In this document: positions 1 through 5,652 of the stretch, one piece after another
How positions within the stretch are numbered: position 1 is the stretch's first letter
Layout of the letters: every line of letters starts with the position of its first letter
NCBI GenBank assembly: GCA_910587555.1
Contig: CAJULV010000100.1
Span: 1 to 5,652, forward strand
From: an uncultured Acetatifactor sp.
GTDB taxonomy: Bacteria; Bacillota; Clostridia; Lachnospirales; Lachnospiraceae
Direction of reading: 5' to 3'
Length of the DNA stretch: 5,652 nt
Notes under the pieces: model-generated
The model's input: the letters and a program-made list of their open reading frames with translations, nothing else
What the model was told of the DNA's origin: nothing
Database searches by the model: none
Program-made: the position numbers and the translations under genes

Positions 1-42
1 GCTTCTCACCTGCCAGACTACCCGCCCTTCGTCTGGGCGCAC
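1..42 (-). mobile_element. Probable 5' end of a group II intron, running off the left edge
   Basis: Reading leftward from 42, the minus strand begins GTGCGCCCAGACGAAGGGCG. GTGYG is the conserved 5' end of group II introns, and the first 11 bases match, as I recall it, the start of the Lactococcus Ll.LtrB intron (GTGCGCCCAGATAGGG). The visible 42 nt can fold, with CCAGAC pairing to GTCTGG (31-36 with 13-18) or CGCCC to GGGCG (23-27 with 34-38). No intron-encoded protein, domain V or exon-binding sequence is inside the window, so class and completeness are unknown. It could instead be an unrelated GC-rich hairpin. Confidence 0.4.
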
Positions 43-238
43 AATCTCGATTTATTCAATTGTTCAATTCCATTATTTTATCACAAACACCCACACAATA
101 CCATTAATTTTTGCTAAAATTCCCTTTGCCCTATTCTTTGCAATCATCATCTGCCTTGCATGTTCCCTTTGCTTGGCAATGACCGTCCTCGCATAAACGC
201 TCCACACCCACGCACTTAGGGAGATTGTTTCAACGGGT
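43..238. other. AT-rich intergenic stretch, no gene recognised
   Basis: I find no convincing gene here. A 59-codon minus-strand open frame (73-252) starts inside the terminator stem and lacks a ribosome binding site. A small direct repeat, TTCAATT, occurs at 55-61 and 63-69. No clear promoter hexamers were found on either strand. Confidence 0.5.
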
Positions 239-300
239 AAAAAAATAAGCATAACCGGTGAAAGCCGCTTGTTTTCAAGCTTTTTTCGGTTATGCTTATT
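239..300 (-). terminator. Rho-independent terminator for leftward transcription
   Basis: AATAAGCATAACCG (244-257) and CGGTTATGCTTATT (287-300) form a perfect 14-bp inverted repeat around a 29-nt loop. On the minus strand the stem runs into seven Ts (239-245). The loop holds a small nested hairpin, GCTTG-TTTT-CAAGC (267-280), followed in the plus direction by six Ts (281-286), which might act weakly on rightward transcripts. The terminator lies 215 nt beyond the stop of gene C and 6 nt beyond the TGA of the 306-398 fragment, so it may first have belonged to that gene. Confidence 0.8.
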
Positions 301-305
301 ATAAC

Positions 306-398
306 TCAGGCATCATTCACCATTCTTTCAATAATATCAGGGTGCAGTTCCGCATGCTCCCCCTCCCTTGTCAATATACTGTATCCAGGTTTTTTAAA
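306..398 (-). pseudogene. Possible 3' end of a disrupted gene, unidentified
   Basis: Between a TAA at 399-401 and a TGA at 306-308 the minus strand has about 30 open codons. They end LTREGEHAELHPDIIERM followed by VNDA, with a charged, helix-like composition that resembles real protein. The TGA is only 6 nt before the terminator hairpin at 244-300, as expected for a true gene end. No good start with a ribosome binding site exists in this frame; the only weak candidate is TTG at 372-374. My inference is that this is the tail of a gene interrupted upstream, perhaps by insertion of the recombinase element. I do not recognise the family. A chance open frame remains possible because the fragment is short. 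Confidence 0.35.
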
Positions 399-515
399 TT
401 ATTTTTGTAAGGAAACTGATTTTTCGGCTTTCTCCTTCTCCGAAACGGCACCTGGCGTTATGTTGCTGTCACAAAAACCCCTTACTGGTGTTACCTTGTT
501 GTAAAAACCGCTTTT
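399..515. other. Non-coding stretch after gene C with two imperfect direct repeats; possible element end
   Basis: CTGGCGTTATGTTGCTGT at 452-469 and CTGGTGTTACCTTGTTGT at 485-502 match at 14 of 18 bases. Each is followed by AAAAACC (473-479 and 503-509), the first after a 3-base insertion. A 6-bp inverted repeat, TTTCGG (422-427) and CCGAAA (440-445), lies beside them with a 12-nt loop. Attachment sites of serine recombinases often lie next to the recombinase genes, so this is a candidate att region, but no crossover site can be fixed from one sequence. Confidence 0.3.
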
Positions 516-2180
516 TCAAAATACCTCCGTCCAGGTAATCTGTATGTGCTGTTCATCCTTTACCGCAATACTCCGGATAAACTTCCGCACCGTCTCCCGG
601 GTCAGCTCGGCCGCTCCGCAATAGGCCAGCAGCTCCGCAAAATCCTGCTTCTTAGAAAGCTCCGTCCTCACATGGTCCATATCCTTTTCTATATCCGACA
701 GCAGCGCTTCTGTTTCCTTTTCCTGTGCGCAGATCCTGTTTATACTGTCCTGATACTCTGCGGCTAAACTCCCGTCTCGCCCTGGACTTCTTCCAGCGGC
801 ATTTTCGCCTTCCTCCGCCCTTCTTCTGGCAGCCTTCCCTCCTTCCTCTGCCCTTTTTCCGGCAGCTTTCCCGTCTTCCTCCGCCCTTTTCCCGGCGGCA
901 TAACGCTCGTAGCTTTCCAGCCTTTCCGCCTGCAATGCCTTCTGCTTGGACTGCAGGGCCCTTTTCCCCGCTTTCAGTTCCTTCAGGCGCCGGCTCAGTT
1001 CTTCTTCCCTTTCCCTCCACATTTTGTCCTGATCCAACAGCACATTCATCTTCTGCTGCAATTCATACAACACATACTGCTCTAGAAACATGGCGTTGGC
1101 CTTTCTGACACAGCCTGTTTCTGGCTTTACATACAGGTCAGGGCAGGCGAAATAAGGATTTAAGCCCTTGCAGAACCGCAGGTTTTTCCCACAGCAGACG
1201 CATACCAGCTTTCCGGTCAAGGGATGCTTTTCACCCGTCCCCTGGGCTTTGCCGCCGGTATGGCGGCTCTGTATTTCCTCGAATATCTCCCTGCTGATAA
1301 TCGGAGCGTGATGATTCTGGCAAATCTTCCACTCCTCCTTATCCCTGATATGGCTGCCTGCGTTCCCATCCTTATAATATTTGCCATATACCATGTCTCC
1401 CACATACACCCTGTTGGTAAGAATGTGGCAGACTGTGGAGCCACGCCACAAGAACCCGGCTCCTTTCGGCTTTCGGCGGCTCTCCCCCTTTGCAATCTTG
1501 CATTCAATGGGTGTCTTTACCCCTTCCATATTAAAGGCTTTCGCTATCTGCACGGAAGTCATTCCGGCCAGCGCCATATCAAAAATGCGTCTAACCACCT
1601 CCGCCTCGTCTTTTTCAATCAAAAGCTGATGCTTGTCATAGGGATCCTTTTCATATCCAAAGGGACAGTAGGTGCTGATATAGTTCCCTTTTTCCCTTCG
1701 GACTCCAAGGGCGGATTTCACTTTCACAGACAGATCCCTGCTATAAAGATCATACAAGAGATTTCGGAAGGAAACATCCAGATCCCCTACCCGCCCGTCT
1801 CCCTCCATACTGTCATACCGGTCATTCACGGAAATAAACCTGACCCCCATAAAGGGAAATATCTGCTCAAGGTAGGAACCCATCTCAATATAATCCCTGG
1901 AAAACCTGGAAAAATCCTTGACAACGATGCAGTCAAGCGCCGCCTGCTTTACCAGATCCAGCATTGACCTGACCCCCGGCCTGTTAAAATTCGTTCCGGA
2001 ATAACCATCGTCCTGAAATTCCATCAGCCTGTACTGGTCAAAATGGGTCTCCACAAAATGATGAAGCAACGCTCGCTGCATTTTGATGCTGTTGCTTTCG
2101 TCTTGAAAACCATTCTCCCCGGCCTTTTCATCCTCTTTGGACAAACGCATATAGAGGGCAATCCGAAGCTGCTCACCCAA
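516..2180 (-). CDS. Large serine recombinase C, last gene of the triplet, repeat-bearing coiled coil
   Basis: This is a complete large serine recombinase of 554 residues from the preferred TTG at 2178-2180. Counting from the alternative GTG at 2187-2189 (557 residues), the catalytic strand IALYMRLS ends at Ser17, ESNSI is at 31-35, DDGYSGTNFNRP at 60-71, VKDFSRFSRDYIE at 90-102 (Arg95, Arg98) and KVKS at 155-158. The Recombinase domain covers about 165-310. The zinc ribbon uses Cys330, Cys333, Cys349 and Cys360. A coiled coil at about 388-515 contains 11-residue repeats at 431-474. The C-terminus is a short strand, HIQITWTEVF. The GTG overlaps the GGGAGGTGG ribosome binding site and is too close to it; the TTG sits 8 nt after GGGAGG, the spacing seen for gene B, so I chose TTG. 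An in-frame TGA at 2196-2198 excludes starts further upstream. The TTG start overlaps the end of gene B by 8 bp, which suggests coupled translation. No second start or frameshift is seen. Confidence 0.95.
   Translation of the reverse strand: MGEQLRIALYMRLSKEDEKAGENGFQDESNSIKMQRALLHHFVETHFDQYRLMEFQDDGYSGTNFNRPGVRSMLDLVKQAALDCIVVKDFSRFSRDYIEMGSYLEQIFPFMGVRFISVNDRYDSMEGDGRVGDLDVSFRNLLYDLYSRDLSVKVKSALGVRREKGNYISTYCPFGYEKDPYDKHQLLIEKDEAEVVRRIFDMALAGMTSVQIAKAFNMEGVKTPIECKIAKGESRRKPKGAGFLWRGSTVCHILTNRVYVGDMVYGKYYKDGNAGSHIRDKEEWKICQNHHAPIISREIFEEIQSRHTGGKAQGTGEKHPLTGKLVCVCCGKNLRFCKGLNPYFACPDLYVKPETGCVRKANAMFLEQYVLYELQQKMNVLLDQDKMWREREEELSRRLKELKAGKRALQSKQKALQAERLESYERYAAGKRAEEDGKAAGKRAEEGGKAARRRAEEGENAAGRSPGRDGSLAAEYQDSINRICAQEKETEALLSDIEKDMDHVRTELSKKQDFAELLAYCGAAELTRETVRKFIRSIAVKDEQHIQITWTEVF
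768..899 (-). repeat. 33-bp imperfect tandem repeats in the coiled coil of recombinase C
   Basis: Three clear copies at 867-899, 834-866 and 801-833 encode AAGKRAEEDGK, AAGKRAEEGGK and AARRRAEEGEN. A worn fourth copy at 768-800 encodes AAGRSPGRDGS. Copies 1 and 2 match at 27 of 33 bases and copies 2 and 3 at 26 of 33. All keep the reading frame. They lie inside the coiled coil after the zinc ribbon, in the region that in well-studied serine integrases helps control synapsis and direction of recombination. Confidence 0.9.
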
Positions 2181-3873
2181 GTCTGCCACCTCCCGTCAAA
2201 ACCCGCAGAAAGTCTTTCCCATGAAAGCGATAGGCAATTTCAATCCGTTTATCCGGGAAAATGGTGATTTTTTCAATCAATGCCTGCATCAGTTCCTGAT
2301 CCAGTTCCAATTTTTCATTGAATCTAAGCAGCGCCCGCAGGAAACGGTTCCGGTTCTCTATTTCCACATCAAAATTCCGCAGGACACGGTTGATTTCCTC
2401 CTGCCTGTCTTTCCGCTTCCGGGCCAGCCGCTCCTCTTCTTCCTTCCATTTGAGAAATACATCCCTGGAAACCTCCCCGCTTCGGTATTGCAGGTACAGT
2501 TCGCTCCCCCGCCTCTTTTCTCCTTCCAGCTCTTTCAGGACAGCCACAAGCTCCTTTTCCAACTCCCGCCTCTCTCGCTCCGCCTCTATCCTGTTCCTTT
2601 CTGCCAGTTTCTTCGCCGTGATGCCGGTTAAGGCGAATTCCTGCTTCAAAGCCGCCTTGACAATCTGCTCCAGCGCATGCCCTGTGATATATTTTTTCTC
2701 ACAGCGGAACTGATCGATCCTGAGGGATTTTCTGCAAAAATAGGCATATAACAGAATCTTATGCTTAGAAGAAAACTCCCTGATATAACCTGTCCTTCCC
2801 ATGGGTGCGCCGCATTCGCCGCAGAAAAGAAGCCCTTCAAAAATATCCTCCGTGCGCGTCACATATTTACGGCTTCCGTCCTTCTTATAATAGGCCGCCT
2901 GCTGCTCCAGCCTCTCGGCAACGCTGAAAAACTGTTCTTCGGTAATGATCGCCTCATGGGTGTTCTCCTTTGCGGACCAGTCCTCAGAATCTATTTCGCT
3001 TTTCCTTCTGATGTTATACTTTTTTCCGCTTGTCCTCGCCTGTACAAGACACCCCATGTAAAGCGGATTGGCCAAAATCAGCCTTACGGAGTCTCTGGAC
3101 CATTGCTGGAATTCTTCCCCCTCCTCAAAATAAATATGTCCGTAACGGCGGTATGCGCTGGGGCGGTGAATCTTTTTTTCATACAGCCAGACGGCAATCT
3201 CTTTCGGGTTCTTTCCCTCCTCATAAAGCCGGAAAATTTCTTTTACAATGTCAGAAGTTCCCTCCTCCGCAAAAAGACACTTTTTCCCGTCAATCCATTC
3301 CGCTCTGTATCCATAAGGGGGGATTCCTCCGGTATAGCTTCCCTTTTCCCACTGTGCTTCCTTGGAGCTTTTTACCTTGACCGATATGTCCCTGGCATAC
3401 ATTTCATTGGTCAGATTCTTCAGGTTTACGCCCAGTTCGTCCCCCTCCGAAGTAAGGCTGTCAAAATGGTCTGTAACCGAAATAAACCTGACCCCCAGGA
3501 AGGGGAATATCTTCTGGATATAATTGCCGGTTTCTATGTAATTTCTCCCGAATCTGGAAAAATCCTTCACAATAATACAGTCCACTTTATGCAGCCGCAC
3601 GTCCGTCATCAAGCGGTTAAAGCCCTCGCGCTCAAAGTTGGTGCCCGTTTTACCCAGATCACTGTAGCAGTCAAACAGCACCATATCCGTCTGCAGCCCC
3701 AGATAATCTTTTGCAATTTCAATCTGCGTCTCGATAGACTCATTTTTTTCATTGTGGTTGTCAACGGAGAGCCTTGCGTATATGCCCACTGAATAGATTC
3801 TGCCAGAAGCCTTTTCCGCCGTCCTCTTTTGCGCCGTGATGCCCTGTCTGCCCTTTTTTGAAGTTCCGGCCAT
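2173..3873 (-). CDS. Large serine recombinase B, middle gene of the triplet
   Basis: This 566-residue protein is complete and of usual length for the class. A basic leader (1-25) precedes the catalytic strand VGIYARLS (29-36), where Ser36 is the predicted nucleophile and Arg34 its partner. NESIETQ follows at 44-50, then DLGKTGTNFERE at 72-83, VKDFSRFGRNYIE at 102-114 and KVKS at 166-169. The Recombinase domain covers about 175-315. The zinc ribbon has Cys351, Cys354, Cys380 and Cys391. A long charged coiled coil spans about 420-510, and a short beta-rich end follows (KITIFPDKRIEIAYRF). Where genes A and C have GYSG, this protein has GKTG, so a Thr replaces the usually conserved Ser. The ATG is fixed by GGGAGG 8 nt upstream and directly follows the TAA of gene A. 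The 3' end overlaps the start of gene C. Expected role is DNA strand exchange together with, or as an alternative to, its neighbours. Confidence 0.96.
   Translation of the reverse strand: MAGTSKKGRQGITAQKRTAEKASGRIYSVGIYARLSVDNHNEKNESIETQIEIAKDYLGLQTDMVLFDCYSDLGKTGTNFEREGFNRLMTDVRLHKVDCIIVKDFSRFGRNYIETGNYIQKIFPFLGVRFISVTDHFDSLTSEGDELGVNLKNLTNEMYARDISVKVKSSKEAQWEKGSYTGGIPPYGYRAEWIDGKKCLFAEEGTSDIVKEIFRLYEEGKNPKEIAVWLYEKKIHRPSAYRRYGHIYFEEGEEFQQWSRDSVRLILANPLYMGCLVQARTSGKKYNIRRKSEIDSEDWSAKENTHEAIITEEQFFSVAERLEQQAAYYKKDGSRKYVTRTEDIFEGLLFCGECGAPMGRTGYIREFSSKHKILLYAYFCRKSLRIDQFRCEKKYITGHALEQIVKAALKQEFALTGITAKKLAERNRIEAERERRELEKELVAVLKELEGEKRRGSELYLQYRSGEVSRDVFLKWKEEEERLARKRKDRQEEINRVLRNFDVEIENRNRFLRALLRFNEKLELDQELMQALIEKITIFPDKRIEIAYRFHGKDFLRVLTGGGRLG
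2186..2194 (-). promoter_or_regulatory. Ribosome binding site of recombinase C; decides a TTG start
   Basis: GGGAGGTGG on the minus strand contains GGAGGTG, a 7-base match to the 16S rRNA anti-Shine-Dalgarno sequence. The GTG at 2187-2189 lies within it and so is a poor start. The in-frame TTG at 2178-2180 is 8 nt after GGGAGG, the same spacing as for gene B. Confidence 0.8.
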
Positions 3874-5652
3874 TTACATCGCCTCCCTTCTGTTTGCACC
3901 GGAGCCTTTGCGGTTTTTCCCTCCCCGGCCTGCATCCTCTGACAGATTCCGATCCTCCTTCGGCAAAGCGGCGGCATACTCCGCCAGCATCAGGATTTTG
4001 CTGAATACCTCTCTGTTCCTCAGTTCCAGACAAATACGCTTATCCTCATAAACCAGTATCCGGTCTATGAATGTTACCAGCACCTCCCTGCTCAATTCCG
4101 TCAGTTCCAGCACTTCCTTGAATTTTTCCAGCCGCGCGCCGCCCGACACACCTGATTTAAAAAGAATGCGGATGGTTTCCTCCTGTTTCCGGATAGACTC
4201 CTGAATCCTTGCATGCTGCTCATCATAAATATCCCGGAAAGAATAAAAATCCTCCTGGGTGATAACTCCTGCCTTTAAATCCTCATACAGCCCGCTTCTC
4301 AGTGACCGGTATTTTTCCTCCTCTCCGCGAAGCCTCGCAATCTCCTTGTCAAACCGTTCCAACTCGCTGAAATCAATTTCCATTCCCTGAATACGGGAAA
4401 GCACCTTTGCCTCATCCAGCAAAAGCAATGCCTGGGACTGCAGCCCTTTCAGCACAATATCCTTTAGTTCTCCTTCCAGAATCTCGTGCCTTGAACAGCC
4501 CGGCCCCTTATTCTTCGTCGAGCAGATATACTGAATCTTCTCTGTACCCTTATGTCTGTATACCCGGCGGATCATAGGCGCCATGCAGTCGCCGCAGAAC
4601 AACAGGCCGGAAAAAATACGCACCTTCCTCCCTTCCCGGGAGCCTCTGCATTCTATGGGCAACAGTTTCTGAACATAGTCAAAATCTTCCTTTGCGATGA
4701 TGGGCTCATGGGTTCCCTCCACCCGGGTCCACTCTTCCTTTGGTTTTTCTCTGTACTGATCCAGCTTGTAATTTATCTTCTCCGTCTTGCCCTGCACCAT
4801 GGTTCCGGTGTAAATTTCGTTCTCAAGGATGCGCCTCACTGCCACCGGGGACCACTGTGCCTTCCTCCCGGCCGAAAATTTTGTGGTAAATTTCTCTCCC
4901 TTCGATTTCTTATATTCAAGAGGGGATAAAATGCCTGTCTCGTTGAGCCTGTCTGCAATGGCGGCGTTGCTCATCCCGTCCATCTTCCACGCAAAAATAT
5001 TCCGCACAATCTGTGCCGCGTACTCATCCGGCACCAGCCTGTTTTTGGACGTCTCGCTCTTACAATAGCCATAGACGGTAAATGCCCCGATAAATTCCCC
5101 TTTTTCCCTTTTCACCTTCTGATGGCTTTTCACTTTTCCGGAAATATCCCTGCAGTAGGAATCGTTTACGAAATTTTTCACCGGCAGTACCAGGGAAGTT
5201 TCATTGTAATCCGCCGTCAGGGAGTCAAAATGGTCAGTAACCGCAATAAAACGTACATTTAAAGCCGGGAAGTCTTTCTGTATCAACCGCCCGGCTTCTA
5301 TATAATCTCGTCCAAATCTGGATAAATCTTTTACAACGATGCAGTCCACGTTTCCGGCCTGTACATCCTCCATCATCCGCTTAAACTCAGGGCGATCAAA
5401 ATTCGCCCCGGAGTACCCGTCGTCCACATAGATATCATAGATCTCCATATCCTTCTGGCTCCGTACAAACGAACGAACCAATTCCCTCTGTGAACGGATG
5501 CTGTTGCTTTCTTTTTCTGCATTATCACTGCCTCCATTCTTCCCGGAACGTGCTTCATTTTTGGAATGCTTTCCTCCCATGGAATGCTTTTCCTCTGTGG
5601 AATGCTTTTCCTCTGTGGAATGCTTTTCCTCTGTGGAATGCTTTTCCTCTGT
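3874..5652 (-). CDS. Large serine recombinase A, first gene of the triplet; 5' end off-window
   Basis: This is a site-specific DNA recombinase of the large serine integrase/transposase class, expected to cut and rejoin att sites through a phosphoserine link. Numbering is from the internal Met at 5578-5580. The ESNSI helix motif is at about 24-28, DDGYSGANFDRP at 53-64 and VKDLSRFGRDYIE at 83-95 (Arg88 and Arg91 match catalytic arginines of the family). KVKS at 149-152 closes the catalytic domain. The Recombinase domain spans about 160-300, followed by a zinc ribbon (Cys329, Cys332, Cys353, Cys362), a coiled coil at about 405-470 and a basic tail. The YxRxS strand with the nucleophilic serine is missing from the visible part. 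The frame stays open through four TEEKHS repeats to the edge, so the Met at 5580 is probably internal and the true start lies beyond 5652. The stop TAA abuts the ATG of gene B. The family call is firm; the site it recognises is unknown. Confidence 0.95.
   Translation of the reverse strand, partial: TEEKHSTEEKHSTEEKHSTEEKHSMGGKHSKNEARSGKNGGSDNAEKESNSIRSQRELVRSFVRSQKDMEIYDIYVDDGYSGANFDRPEFKRMMEDVQAGNVDCIVVKDLSRFGRDYIEAGRLIQKDFPALNVRFIAVTDHFDSLTADYNETSLVLPVKNFVNDSYCRDISGKVKSHQKVKREKGEFIGAFTVYGYCKSETSKNRLVPDEYAAQIVRNIFAWKMDGMSNAAIADRLNETGILSPLEYKKSKGEKFTTKFSAGRKAQWSPVAVRRILENEIYTGTMVQGKTEKINYKLDQYREKPKEEWTRVEGTHEPIIAKEDFDYVQKLLPIECRGSREGRKVRIFSGLLFCGDCMAPMIRRVYRHKGTEKIQYICSTKNKGPGCSRHEILEGELKDIVLKGLQSQALLLLDEAKVLSRIQGMEIDFSELERFDKEIARLRGEEEKYRSLRSGLYEDLKAGVITQEDFYSFRDIYDEQHARIQESIRKQEETIRILFKSGVSGGARLEKFKEVLELTELSREVLVTFIDRILVYEDKRICLELRNREVFSKILMLAEYAAALPKEDRNLSEDAGRGGKNRKGSGANRREAM
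3882..3887 (-). promoter_or_regulatory. Ribosome binding site of recombinase B
   Basis: GGGAGG on the minus strand lies inside the last codons of gene A and is 8 nt from the ATG of gene B. The A stop codon sits between them (GGGAGG, CGATG, TAA, ATG), so ribosomes finishing A are well placed to begin B. Confidence 0.85.
5563..5652 (-). repeat. 18-bp in-frame tandem repeat encoding TEEKHS, running off the right edge
   Basis: Four identical 18-bp copies fill 5581-5598, 5599-5616, 5617-5634 and 5635-5652 (plus-strand unit ggaatgcttttcctctgt). A fifth, diverged copy at 5563-5580 matches 13 of 18 bases and reads MGGKHS. Read on the minus strand in the frame of gene A, each perfect unit gives TEEKHS. 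The array continues beyond the window, so total copy number is unknown. In genes B and C the corresponding place is the short loop between the catalytic serine and the ESNSI-like helix. Confidence 0.97.

Noticed and set aside
73..252. A 59-codon minus-strand open frame, start ATG at 250-252
   Set aside because: The start lies in the terminator stem, there is no ribosome binding site, and the product resembles no family I know.
317..355. A 12-codon minus-strand mini-frame with a strong AGGGAGGGGG-type ribosome binding site
   Set aside because: It is too short, lies in another frame inside the better-supported gene fragment, and has no attenuator or regulated gene after it.
369..374. TTGACA on the minus strand, a consensus -35 box
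   Set aside because: No -10 hexamer is found at 16-18 nt; the sequence also lies within the gene fragment.
292..504. A 70-codon plus-strand open frame
   Set aside because: It starts in the terminator's other arm without a ribosome binding site and runs across the repeats and the gene fragment on the opposite strand; composition is not protein-like.
1224..1967. A 247-codon plus-strand open frame opposite recombinase C
   Set aside because: It is a shadow of recombinase C, whose catalytic and zinc motifs account for the region.
2761..3792. A 343-codon plus-strand open frame opposite recombinase B
   Set aside because: It is a shadow of the conserved recombinase on the other strand; no start signal and no recognisable domain.
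5563..5652. CRISPR-like array
   Set aside because: The 18-bp units are contiguous with no spacers and keep an open reading frame, so this is a coding tandem repeat.

Overview
The window is almost filled by three consecutive minus-strand genes for large serine recombinases (resolvase-type catalytic domain, Recombinase domain, recombinase zinc ribbon, coiled coil). Transcription order is right to left: gene A (3874 to beyond 5652, cut by the window edge), gene B (2173-3873) and gene C (516-2180). Motif style (YxRLS, VKDxSRFxRDYIE, KVKS, four-Cys zinc ribbon), strong GGGAGG ribosome binding sites and moderate base composition suggest a Clostridia-type Firmicute, perhaps Lachnospiraceae. The genes look like the recombination module at one end of an integrative element. 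The species and the element are inferred, not identified.

The genes are tightly packed. A ends with TAA directly followed by the ATG of B. B and C overlap by 8 bp if C starts at the TTG that its Shine-Dalgarno sequence points to. Both junctions have a GGGAGG exactly 8 nt before the start codon, lying inside the upstream gene, so translation is probably coupled. The promoter lies beyond the right edge.

Two of the three recombinases contain in-frame tandem repeats. Gene A runs off the window inside a perfect 18-bp array (hexapeptide TEEKHS). By alignment with B and C, this array lies between the catalytic-serine strand, which is off-window, and the ESNSI helix of the catalytic domain. Gene C carries 33-bp (11-residue) repeats in the coiled coil that follows its zinc ribbon. 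Both are multiples of 3, so changes in copy number would alter protein length rather than switch the gene off.

The left 515 bases contain no complete gene that I can support. Reading leftward from gene C they hold: a non-coding stretch with two imperfect direct repeats (452-509); a stop-terminated open fragment (306-398) ending 6 nt before a hairpin, possibly the 3' end of another gene cut off by insertion of the element; a Rho-independent terminator (239-300); about 200 nt of AT-rich sequence with nothing recognisable; and at 42 leftward a GTGCGCCCAGA sequence that looks like the 5' end of a group II intron running off the left edge.

In overall picture, the three recombinases may act together or as alternatives to integrate and excise an element whose boundary could lie between about 400 and 515. 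That boundary is an inference and needs comparison with an empty site.
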